DNA of 64,000 nucleotides from Pseudomonas sp. Ant30-3 (GCF_000690905.1 NZ_JMCL01000018.1:93018-157017); one strand, 5' to 3'; counted from the stretch's first letter, positions 45,959 through 54,633 are shown. Numbers and translations: made by a program. The notes: generated by a model from the sequence alone, not told the origin.

Positions 45959-46480
45959 ATGGATTCTCTTATTCGCATCTGCAAGGCCACCTCTGCCGAC
46001 GCCGGCATCATCAGCCGCATCGTCGAACGCTCCATCCGCGTCGGCTGTGCGCTCGACCATCGCAACGATCCGCACACCGTCGCCACCTGGACCCACAGCA
46101 AAACCGTCGACCACATTCAAGCCTGGCTCACCGATCCGCGGGTGTACCTGAACCTGGCCCTGCTGGAGAACAAACCGGTGGGCGTTGCGATGGCTGCGAC
46201 GAGCGGCAGGATCGCATTTTGCTACGTGCAACCGGAATGGTTCCGCCGCGGCGCCGGGCAGGCACTGGTTGGCGACCTTGAACGCTGGCTGCACGATCTG
46301 GGGTTCAGTCAGGCTCGGCTCAACAGCACGCGAACCAGCGAAACGTTTTACCGTCATTTGGGTTACCAGCCCGCTACTCCTCCCTTCCAGATGGCCGGGC
46401 TCCAGGCGATTCCAATGTTCAAAGACTTGACAGTGCCGTTGCAGAAAGCCGATCAAGGACCTAAATCCCCGGCGCCCTGA
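45959..46480 (+). CDS. GNAT-family N-acetyltransferase
   Basis: A 173-residue acetyltransferase of the GNAT fold. The acetyl-CoA-binding motif A is seen in IAFCYVQPEWFRRGAGQALVGDLERWLHDLG (pattern V-x-P-x-x-R-R-x-G-x-G/A), followed by ARLNSTRTSETFYRHLGYQP, the typical motif B ending in a YRxxGY strand. The substrate is unknown. The last 19 bp overlap the PvdS box of pvdH, so the two genes are tightly packed, but this gene has no PvdS box of its own in view. Confidence 0.85.
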   Translation: MDSLIRICKATSADAGIISRIVERSIRVGCALDHRNDPHTVATWTHSKTVDHIQAWLTDPRVYLNLALLENKPVGVAMAATSGRIAFCYVQPEWFRRGAGQALVGDLERWLHDLGFSQARLNSTRTSETFYRHLGYQPATPPFQMAGLQAIPMFKDLTVPLQKADQGPKSPAP

Positions 46481-46485
46481 TGCGT
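46462..46485 (+). promoter_or_regulatory. PvdS promoter box of pvdH
   Basis: TAAAT (46462-46466), 16 nt and CGT (46483-46485) form a perfect iron-starvation promoter. It overlaps the last codons and stop of the GNAT gene and ends 35 bp before the pvdH ATG. Confidence 0.88.
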
Positions 46486-46520
46486 TTCCAGAACAGGAAA
46501 ACCTTATCGAGGGTCGAGAG

Positions 46521-47933
46521 ATGTCAGTCGCTACCAGCCTTATGGAAGATCAGTCGGCCCGGACCGCTTCGGCGCCGGGCGAAACGCTCTATCACTTCAC
46601 CGAGTCACCGTTGCTGGCGCGTCAGAACCGCCAGGAGTCCAACGCCCGCAGCTACCCGCGACGCATCCCTCTGGCACTCAAGCGAGCCAAGGGTATTTAC
46701 GTCGAAGACGTTGAAGGGCGGACGTTCATCGACTGCCTCGCCGGGGCTGGCACGTTGGCACTGGGGCATAACCACCCGGTGGTGATCGAAGCAATCCGGC
46801 AAGTGCTGAGCGATGAACTGCCGCTGCACACGCTTGACCTGACGACCCCGGTCAAGGATCAATTTGTTCAGGACCTGTTCGGCTTGCTGCCACCGGCGCT
46901 GGCGGCTGAAGCAAAAATCCAGTTCTGTGGCCCGACCGGTACCGATGCGGTGGAAGCCGCGCTGAAACTGGTGCGCACCGCCACCGGGCGCAGCACTGTG
47001 TTGTCGTTCCAGGGCGGTTACCACGGCATGAGCCAGGGCGCATTGAGCCTGATGGGCAGCCTGGGTCCAAAGCAACCGATGGGTGCATTGCTCAGCAGTG
47101 GCGTGCAATTCATGCCGTATCCATACGATTACCGCTGCCCGTTCGGCCTGGGTGGTGCGCAGGGTGTGCAGGTCAATTTGAGTTACCTGGAAAACCTGCT
47201 GAATGATCCGGAAGCCGGCGTGCAGTTGCCGGCGGCGGTCATCGTTGAAGTGGTACAGGGCGAAGGCGGGGTGATTCCGGCCGATCTCGACTGGTTGCGC
47301 GGCGTTCGGCGCATCACTGAAGAGGCCGGCGTGGCGCTGATCGTCGATGAAATCCAGAGCGGTTTTGCGCGCACCGGCAAGATGTTCGCCTTTGAGCACG
47401 CCGGGATCATTCCGGATGTCGTAGTGATGTCCAAAGCCATCGGCGGCAGCCTGCCGCTGGCGGTCGTCGTCTACCGCGACTGGCTCGACACCTGGCTGCC
47501 AGGCGCGCATGCCGGGACTTTTCGCGGCAACCAGATGGCCATGGCTGCGGGCTCTGCAGTGATGCGTTATCTGATTGAGCACAAGGTTTGCGAACACGTC
47601 GCGGCGATGGGTGAGCGCTTGAGCGAACACCTGCGGATTCTCCAGCGGGACTTTCCGCAATTGGGCGATATCCGTGGGCGCGGCTTGATGCTCGGCGTGG
47701 AACTGGTCGATCCAACCGGAGCACCCGACGCGCAAGGTCATCCGCCGATTTTCGCTCGACTCGCGCCGCTGGTGCAGCGCGAATGCCTCAAGCGCGGCTT
47801 GATCCTCGAACTGGGCGGACGGCATGGCGGCGTGGTGAGGTTCCTGCCGCCCCTGATCATCACCGCCGCGGAAATCGACAGGGTCGCGGAGATTTTCGGT
47901 CGGGCGATGGTGGCGGCAACAAGCAGTGTCTAA
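46521..47933 (+). CDS. pvdH: PvdH: L-2,4-diaminobutyrate:2-oxoglutarate aminotransferase
   Basis: A 470-residue class-III PLP aminotransferase that makes 2,4-diaminobutyrate from aspartate semialdehyde and glutamate, supplying the third PvdL module. Motifs include VEGRTFIDCLAGAGTLALGHNHP, KIQFCGPTGTDAVEAALKLVRTATGR, FQGGYHGMSQGALSLMG, ALIVDEIQSGFARTGKMFAFEH and PDVVVMSKAIGGSLPLAVVVY, where the K of MSKAIGG is the PLP lysine. RGRGLMLGVELVDP is near the C-terminus. It has its own PvdS box, and its stop codon is part of the next one. Confidence 0.94.
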   Translation: MSVATSLMEDQSARTASAPGETLYHFTESPLLARQNRQESNARSYPRRIPLALKRAKGIYVEDVEGRTFIDCLAGAGTLALGHNHPVVIEAIRQVLSDELPLHTLDLTTPVKDQFVQDLFGLLPPALAAEAKIQFCGPTGTDAVEAALKLVRTATGRSTVLSFQGGYHGMSQGALSLMGSLGPKQPMGALLSSGVQFMPYPYDYRCPFGLGGAQGVQVNLSYLENLLNDPEAGVQLPAAVIVEVVQGEGGVIPADLDWLRGVRRITEEAGVALIVDEIQSGFARTGKMFAFEHAGIIPDVVVMSKAIGGSLPLAVVVYRDWLDTWLPGAHAGTFRGNQMAMAAGSAVMRYLIEHKVCEHVAAMGERLSEHLRILQRDFPQLGDIRGRGLMLGVELVDPTGAPDAQGHPPIFARLAPLVQRECLKRGLILELGGRHGGVVRFLPPLIITAAEIDRVAEIFGRAMVAATSSV

Positions 47934-47954
47934 ATTTCCTGACCCGCGCAACGT
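47931..47954 (+). promoter_or_regulatory. PvdS promoter box of the mbtH-like gene
   Basis: TAAAT (47931-47935), 16 nt and CGT (47952-47954) form a perfect iron-starvation box. Its first three bases are the pvdH stop codon. The mbtH-like ATG lies 60 bp downstream. Confidence 0.88.
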
Positions 47955-48014
47955 TCCTTCTACATAACGGCTGTGCACCGCTGCGCAGCCAACCGACAAC
48001 GATGGAGAATCAGC

Positions 48015-48245
48015 ATGACTTCAGTATTCGACCGCGAGGACATCCTCTTTCAGGTGGTAGTGAACCACGAAGAACAGTATTCGATCTGGCCCGACTACAA
48101 AGCCGTGCCCGGGGGCTGGCGCACCGTGGGTAAAAGCGGCTTGAAAAAGGAATGCCTGGCCTATATCGAAGAAGTCTGGACAGACATGCGCCCGTTGAGC
48201 CTGCGCCAGAAGATGGAAGAGCAGGCGGCAGTGGCTATTAATTGA
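48015..48245 (+). CDS. MbtH-like protein
   Basis: A 76-residue MbtH-family chaperone for NRPS adenylation domains. The family signature is complete: [61 protein letters not shown], including the three conserved tryptophans and the N-x-E-x-Q-Y-S-I/L-W-P core. It is expected to bind A domains of PvdL and the other pyoverdine synthetases. The ATG at 48015 has GGAG upstream; the longer frame from 47973 is rejected. A perfect PvdS box drives it. Confidence 0.95.
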   Translation: MTSVFDREDILFQVVVNHEEQYSIWPDYKAVPGGWRTVGKSGLKKECLAYIEEVWTDMRPLSLRQKMEEQAAVAIN

Positions 48246-48287
48246 GACGCTGATCGTCCCACGATGCGTGCCAACGCAGAGCGTGAG

Positions 48288-48327
48288 AAAAAAGCCCGCT
48301 GGACCGAGAAGGTCAGCGGGCTTTTTT
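48288..48327. terminator. Bidirectional terminator between mbtH-like gene and fpvF
   Basis: AAAAAAGCCCGCTGGACC and GGTCAGCGGGCTTTTTT form a 17-bp stem with one mismatch and a 5-nt loop, with A and T runs on both sides. It ends both converging units. The 40 bp just before it (about 48248-48287) hold a decayed fragment of the GTTCCCACGC-type repeat. Confidence 0.9.
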
Positions 48328-48366
48328 CATGTGCGCATTTCGTGTCGCCTTGCGGTCCGGCTGACG

Positions 48367-49269
48367 TTACGCCCCACTCAATCCTTTGATAACCAGATCC
48401 ACGTTGCCTTCGAGCTCGGCCACCGGATCGGCCGCATCGGTACTCAATACCACCAAGCGACTTCCTGACTCAGCAATCGCCGCTTTCACCGCGTCAGACG
48501 GCTGCCGATGATGCAGCACGATTGCCACGTCGTTGTCCTTCAGCGTCGCGACCAACTGCTTCAGCGCCTCGGGCGTCCACTCGGTATCCGGTCGTGCATC
48601 CAGCCCAACCAACTCCAGATTGAGCCCGCCGATCAGGTAGCCGAAGTGATCGCTCAAACTCATCACGCTCAGATTGTCAGCGGCGGCCAGCCGCGCTTCG
48701 CTGTCGGCGCTGAGTTTGAGCAAACGCTGTTTCAGCGCCGCCAGGTTTGCCTCGATCGCAGGCTTGGCCGCAGGCGCCAGGCGCACCAGGTCCGCCGCCA
48801 TCACGTCCGCCATGCGCCCCATGTTGTTGCTGGAAAACCACGGCTGACTGTTGAGGCCATCGACTTTAATGTCCGGTTGCAAGGCAATGCCGGGCAGGGC
48901 GCCGTCCACCGGGCGGGCGGCATCAATTTCGACGATGCGAATGTTGCTGCGGCGGGAAAACGGATACAGCGGATCATCCGCCCACAGCGAGCGCACACCG
49001 ATAACTGCATCAGCATCGCTCGCCAGTTTCGCCAGCGCCGGTGCGCCACGGCCAGTGAAATAAGCGGTCTGACGACTGCCGGGCAAGTTCGCCGGCGCTG
49101 CACGTTCAAGTTTGACGTCGGTGCCTTTGAGCAGCACTTCGCCCAGACCATAGGTGATCGGCAATGACGCGAGTACATGCAAGGGTTGCGCGCCCTGCGC
49201 GGCGAATGACGTATTCACCAGCCCGCAGAGAGCCACGGCAAGGGCCAGTTTTCGCATTGAAAAAATCAT
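48367..49269 (-). CDS. fpvF: FpvF: periplasmic metal/siderophore-binding protein
   Basis: A 300-residue periplasmic protein of the ZnuA-like cluster A-I fold with a signal peptide ending NTSFAAQ. The opening LHVLASLPITYGLGEVLLKGTDVKLERAAPANLPGSRQTAYFTGRGAP and the LSDHFGYLIGGLNLELVGLDARPDTEWTPEALKQLVATLKDNDVAIV segment fit the family. The typical cluster of metal-binding histidines is largely missing. In P. aeruginosa FpvF binds ferripyoverdine together with FpvC and the FpvDE transporter. It is the last gene of the operon, starting one base after the fpvE stop. Confidence 0.9.
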   Translation of the reverse strand: MIFSMRKLALAVALCGLVNTSFAAQGAQPLHVLASLPITYGLGEVLLKGTDVKLERAAPANLPGSRQTAYFTGRGAPALAKLASDADAVIGVRSLWADDPLYPFSRRSNIRIVEIDAARPVDGALPGIALQPDIKVDGLNSQPWFSSNNMGRMADVMAADLVRLAPAAKPAIEANLAALKQRLLKLSADSEARLAAADNLSVMSLSDHFGYLIGGLNLELVGLDARPDTEWTPEALKQLVATLKDNDVAIVLHHRQPSDAVKAAIAESGSRLVVLSTDAADPVAELEGNVDLVIKGLSGA

Positions 49270-50169
49270 TTATCCGAGATTCCCTTTAAGACTGGGGACC
49301 ACGCCGCGCGCAATGGCGGAGAGGGCGAAGGCGATGCCGGCGACCAGGATGATGGCGGCGCCAGACGGGATCGGCAGGTCGAATACGATCGGTGCGAGGA
49401 TCCCGCACAGCGTGCTGACCGTGGCGATCAATACCGAGCACCAGAAAAAGCCCTTGAGCGACTGGCTGAGCAAACGTGCGGCCGCGGCCGGAATCACCAG
49501 CAATGCCCCCACCAGAATGGCGCCAATGACTTTCACTGCCGCCACGGTGATCAGCGTCACCAGAATCACGAACAGATAATCCAGGGTTTTCACCGCCACG
49601 CCGCGCACCGCCGCCAGTTGCGGATTGAAGCTGGCGAGCATGATGCGGTTGTACAACGGCAGCGCCAGCGCCATCACCAGCGAGCCGACGATGGCCAACA
49701 CCAGCAGGTCATTGCCGTTGACCGTCAGCACCGATCCGAACAGCACGTTTTCGAGGATGTGCACGTTGATTTTGCCGGCCAGAATCAGCAACAGACTGGC
49801 GCCCAGTGCCAAAGACACCGACAGGAAGACGCCGATCAATGTATCCGGCGAGAGCCCCGTACGGTTTCGCAGGTAATTCAGCGAAATCCCGAACAACAGG
49901 CAGTAACCGAACAGGCTGCCATAAGGCCCGGTGTAGGGTTCGCCGAGCAGAATGCCGATGGCAACGCCGGTCAGCGCCGCGTGACCTACCGCCTCGGAGA
50001 AAAACGCAAAACGCTTGACCACCACCAGCGTGCCAAGCCCACCGAGCACCGGGCCGATCAATAGCCCCGCGAGCAGGGCGTTGACCACAAATCCATACGC
50101 CAGCGCTTCAGGCAGATAACCCGAAGACGCCCAGCCCTGAATCATCAAACGAAAGGCTTCATAACTCAT
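49270..50169 (-). CDS. fpvE: FpvE: ABC transporter permease (ZnuB family)
   Basis: A 299-residue inner-membrane permease with about eight hydrophobic helices (FVVNALLAGLLIGPVLGGLGTLVVV, YTGPYGSLFGYCLLFGISL, FLSVSLALGASLLLILAG, DLLVLAIVGSLVMALALPLY, LFVILVTLITVAAVKVIGAILVGALLVIPAAAARLL). It includes the ABC-3 family motif RFAFFSEAVGHAALTGVAIGILLG that contacts the ATPase. With FpvD it forms the transporter that handles iron released from pyoverdine in the periplasm. The ATG at 50169 shares one base with the fpvD stop (TGATG). A longer frame to 50322 lies over fpvD and is rejected. Confidence 0.91.
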   Translation of the reverse strand: MSYEAFRLMIQGWASSGYLPEALAYGFVVNALLAGLLIGPVLGGLGTLVVVKRFAFFSEAVGHAALTGVAIGILLGEPYTGPYGSLFGYCLLFGISLNYLRNRTGLSPDTLIGVFLSVSLALGASLLLILAGKINVHILENVLFGSVLTVNGNDLLVLAIVGSLVMALALPLYNRIMLASFNPQLAAVRGVAVKTLDYLFVILVTLITVAAVKVIGAILVGALLVIPAAAARLLSQSLKGFFWCSVLIATVSTLCGILAPIVFDLPIPSGAAIILVAGIAFALSAIARGVVPSLKGNLG

Positions 50170-50912
50170 CAGGCAGCGCTCCGTGGATGGGTCGAAAACA
50201 GCGTCAGCAAACGCTCCGGGGTCAGTGCCTGTTGCGGCGTCGCATCGAACAGTACTCGACGGTTCAGCCCGGTGACGCGATCGGCCAGCCGACCGACGGC
50301 TTCCAGGTCGTGCTCGATCCACAGCACGGTAATGCCGCCTTGGCGCCAGTCACCGAGCAAACGCTCGAAGACCCGGATACCAGCCTCGTCGAGTGCCGAC
50401 ATCGGTTCATCGAGTACCAGCAACTGCGGCGCCGGAATCAGCCCTTGCGCCAACAGCACGCGCTGACGCTCGCCTCCGGACAGCGCGCCCATGCGGCGCT
50501 TGCGCTTGTCCTGCATGCCGACGCGCTCCAGTGCTTCGCCGATGGCCGCGGCGTAATGCTTGCTCACCCCGAGAAACGCCGGGCGCCGCTGGCACATCGC
50601 AGCCATGAAATCATCGACGGTCATCGGCAGGCCGCGGTCGAATTCCAGGGCTTGCGGCACATAACCGATGGTCCCGGGTTCGCCGGGCCATTGCAGGCTC
50701 AAACGACCTTGATGAGGCATCTGCCCGAGCAAGGTCTTGATCAGTGAACTCTTGCCGCCACCGTTGGGACCAACCAGCGCGTGGATGCTGCCGGGCTGAA
50801 CCTGAAAGGTCACCTTGTCGAGGATGGTCGTGCGGCCGAGCGTCAGGCTGATTTCGGCGAAATCCAGGGTCGGGCCGGCGGTCTGGACGAGGCGGGTTTC
50901 CTGGACAGTCAT
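50169..50912 (-). CDS. fpvD: FpvD: ABC transporter ATPase
   Basis: A 247-residue ATP-binding protein. The Walker A is VGPNGGGKSSLIKTLLG, the Q loop YVPQALEFDRG, the signature LSGGERQRVLLAQGL, and Walker B LLVLDEPMSALD, with the switch histidine in VLWIEHDLEAVG. It belongs to the manganese/zinc type of ABC importers. It is encoded between fpvC (4-bp overlap) and fpvE (1-bp overlap), as in P. aeruginosa. Confidence 0.93.
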   Translation of the reverse strand: MTVQETRLVQTAGPTLDFAEISLTLGRTTILDKVTFQVQPGSIHALVGPNGGGKSSLIKTLLGQMPHQGRLSLQWPGEPGTIGYVPQALEFDRGLPMTVDDFMAAMCQRRPAFLGVSKHYAAAIGEALERVGMQDKRKRRMGALSGGERQRVLLAQGLIPAPQLLVLDEPMSALDEAGIRVFERLLGDWRQGGITVLWIEHDLEAVGRLADRVTGLNRRVLFDATPQQALTPERLLTLFSTHPRSAA

Positions 50913-51835
50913 GCGCCGGACTCCTGAATAGCGCGTACCACGGTGTTAAGGTTGCCGGTCATTTCCTTTTCATATTTGTCGGCGGTGTATTCGCCGTAGG
51001 AAATGTGCGACAGCGGGTAGAGCTTCACCCCGGATTCACGCTGAATGGTGTCAACGTAGCTGGACGGGAAGTCCATCTCGGAGAAGATCACCTTCACGTC
51101 CAGGTCGCGCAGTTGATCGATGGTTTTCTTCAACTGGCTCGGGCTTGGCTCGATACCGTGGGCGGGTTCGACCACGGCCGTCACTTCGAGGCCGAATTCG
51201 CGCAGCAGGTAGTCATACGCCGCGTGCACGGTGGCCACGCGCAATTCGGCATTCGGCGCTTCGGTCAGTTTCGCCAGGGCATCGGCGCGCATCGTGCGCA
51301 GGCGCTTGCCGTAAGCGCGGGCGTTCTGGGTGTAGGTCTTGGCGTTCGCCGGATCGAGTTTGCCGAGCTCCCGGGCGATGTTGTTGACTTGGGCGATGGA
51401 AGCGCTGATCGACAGGAATGTGTGCGGATTTACGACCTTGCCGGCACCGCGAGCAGCAACGCCGGTTGCCGCCAGCAGCGGCACATTTTCATTGGCTTCG
51501 ATCACGGCGATATTCGGCGTTTCGCTGGCAGCGATCATACGGTCGGCGAAATCGTCATGGCCGACGCCATTGAGCACAACCACGTCGAGCCCGCCAATGC
51601 GCTTGATGTCTTCTGCGCGAGGTTCATAGGCGTGCGGGTTGAAACCGGCCGGAATCAGCGGCACCACTTCGGCCTTGTCGCCGACGATATTTGCTACATA
51701 GCTGTAATAAGGGTGCAGCGTGATGCCGATGCGCAGGCGCTTGGCCTCATCGGCGCTGACCATGGGGGGCAGCAGGCAAGCGAGCAGGCCGACCAGTAGC
51801 AGGCGCACGAAGGAACGTTGAGATGAACTAGGCAT
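50909..51835 (-). CDS. fpvC: FpvC: periplasmic metal-binding protein (cluster A-I)
   Basis: A 308-residue periplasmic protein of the ZnuA/TroA family with a signal peptide (VRLLLVGLLACLLPPMVSADE). The metal-ligand regions are visible: LRIGITLHPYYSYVANIVGDKAEVVPLIPAGFNPHAYEP, KVVNPHTFLSISASIAQ, ATVHAAYDYLLREFGLEV and IFSEMDFPSSYVDTIQRES, with histidines in each of the first three. In P. aeruginosa FpvC binds the iron freed from ferripyoverdine. The gene follows fpvK after 34 bp and overlaps fpvD by 4 bp. Confidence 0.91.
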   Translation of the reverse strand: MPSSSQRSFVRLLLVGLLACLLPPMVSADEAKRLRIGITLHPYYSYVANIVGDKAEVVPLIPAGFNPHAYEPRAEDIKRIGGLDVVVLNGVGHDDFADRMIAASETPNIAVIEANENVPLLAATGVAARGAGKVVNPHTFLSISASIAQVNNIARELGKLDPANAKTYTQNARAYGKRLRTMRADALAKLTEAPNAELRVATVHAAYDYLLREFGLEVTAVVEPAHGIEPSPSQLKKTIDQLRDLDVKVIFSEMDFPSSYVDTIQRESGVKLYPLSHISYGEYTADKYEKEMTGNLNTVVRAIQESGA

Positions 51836-51869
51836 GGGAAAGCGGTCTTCTTCGGAGGAAGGCGAGGGT

Positions 51870-52442
51870 TCAGTGCCGATGCTGGCGGGTCACACCGGCA
51901 TCGAATTGCGCGACGATCTGCTGCCATCCGGCGCTTTCCAGCGCGGCGTCAGTGAGGTCGGTCGGCGCTGCGAGGGCTTTGCCGCGATTGAGCCAGACGT
52001 CCGGCGCATCGTCCGCAGCGGTCAGGCGCATCAGGAACGAGCCTGCCACGTCCGGCGCCTGGCTCAGGCCGAAATAGGCCTTGGCGTCGAGCAATTGCCA
52101 GGCATGACCGCCGCGACTGACCGAGCTCGCGTCCTGAGCGAACGGCGCGAATCCTTCGTCTGCGAGGGCTGCCGGCGTCGGCAGGGCTTGCTGTTCCTGG
52201 CGCAACAGGTGGATCTCGTCCAGTGTCACTCGCAAGTCGGCGTAGATACCTTGTTCGGATGCGCCGAGATCACGGCGTGCATCGAGCTGATGGCTTTTGA
52301 CGCTGCTGACCTCCTGCTTTTCTCCGCGCCAGGCGGCCACCGTGCCGGCCACCGCGAGGATCATCAGGCACAACAGCAGCACGTAGAGGGTCTCATGGCC
52401 GGCACCGGCCGGGCGCACAACTTGCGTGGTTGGTGTACTCAT
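51870..52442 (-). CDS. fpvK: FpvK: membrane-anchored pyoverdine recycling protein
   Basis: A 190-residue protein anchored by one N-terminal membrane helix (residues about 18-38, TLYVLLLCLMILAVAGTVAAW), with the remaining 150 residues in the periplasm. It has no catalytic motif that I recognise. Name and role come from its position in an operon identical in order to fpvGHJKCDEF of P. aeruginosa, where FpvJ and FpvK assist iron release from pyoverdine. Its start overlaps the fpvJ stop by 4 bp. Confidence 0.85.
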   Translation of the reverse strand: MSTPTTQVVRPAGAGHETLYVLLLCLMILAVAGTVAAWRGEKQEVSSVKSHQLDARRDLGASEQGIYADLRVTLDEIHLLRQEQQALPTPAALADEGFAPFAQDASSVSRGGHAWQLLDAKAYFGLSQAPDVAGSFLMRLTAADDAPDVWLNRGKALAAPTDLTDAALESAGWQQIVAQFDAGVTRQHRH

Positions 52443-52768
52443 GGCGCCTGAATGTCCGCCTGGTCGATCTCGACGACGTGGCCGGGGCCGGCGTCGAACA
52501 GCACGTAGAACTCGGCGCCGGGTTTTTTGAAGGTCACCTTGGAGTCAGCCCCGAGCTTGCCCGGCACCAGGATGGTTTCGTCATAGCCGATCACGTCGAG
52601 CGTCACACCCGGTGCGCCGCTGCCGTCGGAGAAACCGCCGGTGCATTCGATCTGCTCGGCGTCGACGGCTTTGCATTCGCACATCGGATTGTGCGCCAGC
52701 GCACTGGCGCTGAAGCCAGTACACAGCATCAACAGCGCGACGTTGCGGCGAATGAATAAGTTGCTCAT
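52439..52768 (-). CDS. fpvJ: FpvJ: small periplasmic protein of pyoverdine recycling
   Basis: A 109-residue exported protein. The signal peptide is MSNLFIRRNVALLMLCTGFSASALA. The mature part has three cysteines (MCECKAVDAEQIECTGGFSDGSGAPG) and a beta-rich remainder (VTLDVIGYDETILVPGKLGADSKVTFKKPGAEFYVLFDAGPGHVVEIDQ). The clustered cysteines near the N-terminus could bind metal; this is inference. The ATG at 52768 overlaps the fpvH stop (ATGA). A 36-residue upstream extension in frame lies over fpvH and is rejected. Confidence 0.87.
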   Translation of the reverse strand: MSNLFIRRNVALLMLCTGFSASALAHNPMCECKAVDAEQIECTGGFSDGSGAPGVTLDVIGYDETILVPGKLGADSKVTFKKPGAEFYVLFDAGPGHVVEIDQADIQAP

Positions 52769-53304
52769 GGTTTGCCTCCTTGTTTGTTCAGCCACGCGAG
52801 GGTAGCGGGGGATGCCTGACTCAGGGGGATCGACGCCTGATGCATGGCGCCGTCCCAGCCTTCCATCGTGATCCACAGTTCGGCGTCAGCCTTGGTCTTT
52901 TCCGGGATGGGCAACATGGCGCCCATGCGGTGCGGCGTGCCGAAGAAAATAACCCCGGCGGCGCGCAGGCTGCGCGGTTTGCCGACACGCAGGTAGGTCG
53001 CCTTGACTTGATCGCGGCAGCTGTCGCACAGGGCCGCATTGAAGCTTTTCATGTAACCGGCCGCATCCAGTTGCGGCGCTTCATTGCGCAATTCAGCCAG
53101 ACGCACGCTCCACGGGCCCACTTTGACTTCACCGATTTCCCGCTCGCCGAGGCCGGCGTCACCGCGAAACAGCGCCGCATCGGCAAAGTATTTGGGCATG
53201 AAACCCAGCGGAATCAGCAACAGCAGAATGTTGATGTGGAAGCGCCATTTGTGCCAGAAACGGCTCAACGCCGACGCCGGTTTATCTGCGACGAACAGGC
53301 TCAT
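52765..53304 (-). CDS. fpvH: FpvH: membrane-anchored pyoverdine recycling protein
   Basis: A 179-residue protein with one N-terminal membrane helix (FHINILLLLIPLGFMPKYF) and a periplasmic part. It contains a CxxC pair in FNAALCDSCRDQVKATYLRVGKPRSL, which may serve a redox or metal role. Later segments (VIFFGTPHRMGAMLPIPEKTKADAELWITMEGWDG) are conserved in this family. In P. aeruginosa it works with the reductase FpvG. It overlaps both neighbours by 4 bp. Confidence 0.87.
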   Translation of the reverse strand: MSLFVADKPASALSRFWHKWRFHINILLLLIPLGFMPKYFADAALFRGDAGLGEREIGEVKVGPWSVRLAELRNEAPQLDAAGYMKSFNAALCDSCRDQVKATYLRVGKPRSLRAAGVIFFGTPHRMGAMLPIPEKTKADAELWITMEGWDGAMHQASIPLSQASPATLAWLNKQGGKP

Positions 53305-54500
53305 TGGCTCACCTCCGTGGCTTCATGACTGGTCGCCGAAACCGTCTCGTTGCGCGTTTGCTTGCCGGTGCGTTTAAGCGCATTTGCCGTGGCCAGGGCA
53401 GTACGCTTCGTCCAGATCAGCAAACCGCTGAGCACCATCATGGTCATGATCAGGCCAAAGAAGAACCAGATCAGCTTGATCCACAGTCCACCGAAATCGC
53501 CGGTGTGCAGTGGACGCATTGATTCGGTCACCAGCTCCAGGCCCGAGCGATCCTTGAGCAGGCGAGTCGCGGCAATTTCCCCGGTGTAAGGGTTGATATC
53601 GGCTGTCTGGTACATCAGTGGGTACCAACTGCGGCCACCGACCGAGAGGTAGCTGTAGGCATTGGCAGGAAGACTGACAAAACTGTCCTCAAGACCTGGA
53701 ATCCGCTGCTTCGCCTGCTCGATTGCAGCTTGCATGCTGATCATCGGTGCCGGTGAGCCATCGGCGGTGATCGGCACACTTTCACGCGGAACTACCAGCG
53801 CCACGGGGGCGGTGGAGATCGAAATCTGATTGTCGAACATGAATGCCCGGATCAGGAACCAGACGCTGGTGATGGAAATGATCGCGATGAACCAGATCGA
53901 CCAGATCCCGCTGAGTCGATGGAAATCGCCCCAGAAAATCCGTGCGCCGTGACGAATGCGCAAGGTCGGTCGGAAGAAACCTTTCCAGAAACGCTTGTAG
54001 ACCACCAGCCCAGTCACTAGCGAAGCGAGCAATGGCAGGCTCAGGAACGACACCAGGTACCAGCCCCAGCTGAATCCGTTGGTGAACGGTACCAGCCACC
54101 ACCCGTGCAGCGCCCGGGTGAAGGCCTTGAAGTCAAATTGCGGAGCGGCTCCCTGAATCACCCCGGTATACGGGTTGACGTACACCGTGACGTTGCGGCC
54201 ATCGGGGTAGCTGACGTTGACGTCGAGCGCAAAGTGCGATTCGTCCGGCCGGTTGATTTCTTCGACCAGCGTGTCCGGCTCGGCCTTTTTGATTGCCGCG
54301 ATGATTTGGTCGTAATTCAGCAGCGGCGCATCGTCGGATGGCTGGCTGGCGCGCATCTGCGGGTTGGCCAGCCAGACGATTTCCTGGCTGATCACGGCCA
54401 GCGTGCCGGTGACACAGACGATCAATACGAAAAACCAGATCGGCAGTGCCAGCCAGCTATGGACGAGAAACCAGAGTTTGGAGCGGGATTTCTTCGACAT
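53301..54500 (-). CDS. fpvG: FpvG: PepSY-TM inner-membrane iron reductase
   Basis: A 399-residue inner-membrane protein of the PepSY-associated TM family, which reduces Fe(III) bound to pyoverdine so that the siderophore can be recycled. Helices are visible at LWFLVHSWLALPIWFFVLIVCVTGTLAVIS, LVSFLSLPLLASLVTGLVVY, WSIWFIAIISITSVWFLI and LIWFFFGLIMTMMVLSGLLIW. Histidines in LVHSW, ALHGWW and FHRLSGIW are candidate haem or metal ligands. The ATG at 54500 (MSKKSRSKLWFLVH) is chosen; 20 upstream residues in frame are rejected. It is the first gene of the fpv operon. Confidence 0.91.
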   Translation of the reverse strand: MSKKSRSKLWFLVHSWLALPIWFFVLIVCVTGTLAVISQEIVWLANPQMRASQPSDDAPLLNYDQIIAAIKKAEPDTLVEEINRPDESHFALDVNVSYPDGRNVTVYVNPYTGVIQGAAPQFDFKAFTRALHGWWLVPFTNGFSWGWYLVSFLSLPLLASLVTGLVVYKRFWKGFFRPTLRIRHGARIFWGDFHRLSGIWSIWFIAIISITSVWFLIRAFMFDNQISISTAPVALVVPRESVPITADGSPAPMISMQAAIEQAKQRIPGLEDSFVSLPANAYSYLSVGGRSWYPLMYQTADINPYTGEIAATRLLKDRSGLELVTESMRPLHTGDFGGLWIKLIWFFFGLIMTMMVLSGLLIWTKRTALATANALKRTGKQTRNETVSATSHEATEVSQ

Positions 54501-54586
54501 GTTTAGGGTCTTGTATCGATGAGAGGGCCTTGGCTGCGGGCTTCCCAGCGTGGGGTCCATGAAAAGTACGGTCGTGGCTTTTGCCT

Positions 54587-54633
54587 ACGCGAACCGCCTG
54601 CATCTATATAAGACGAATGAGAATCAAAAATCC
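54587..54633 (-). promoter_or_regulatory. Possible iron-responsive control region of the fpv operon
   Basis: Reading leftward, TATAT (54610-54606), 16 nt and CGT (54589-54587) is a one-mismatch PvdS box ending 86 bp before the fpvG ATG. Next to it, AATGAGAATCA (54616-54626) matches half of a Fur site. Either would give iron control, but neither is a strong match. Confidence 0.4.
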
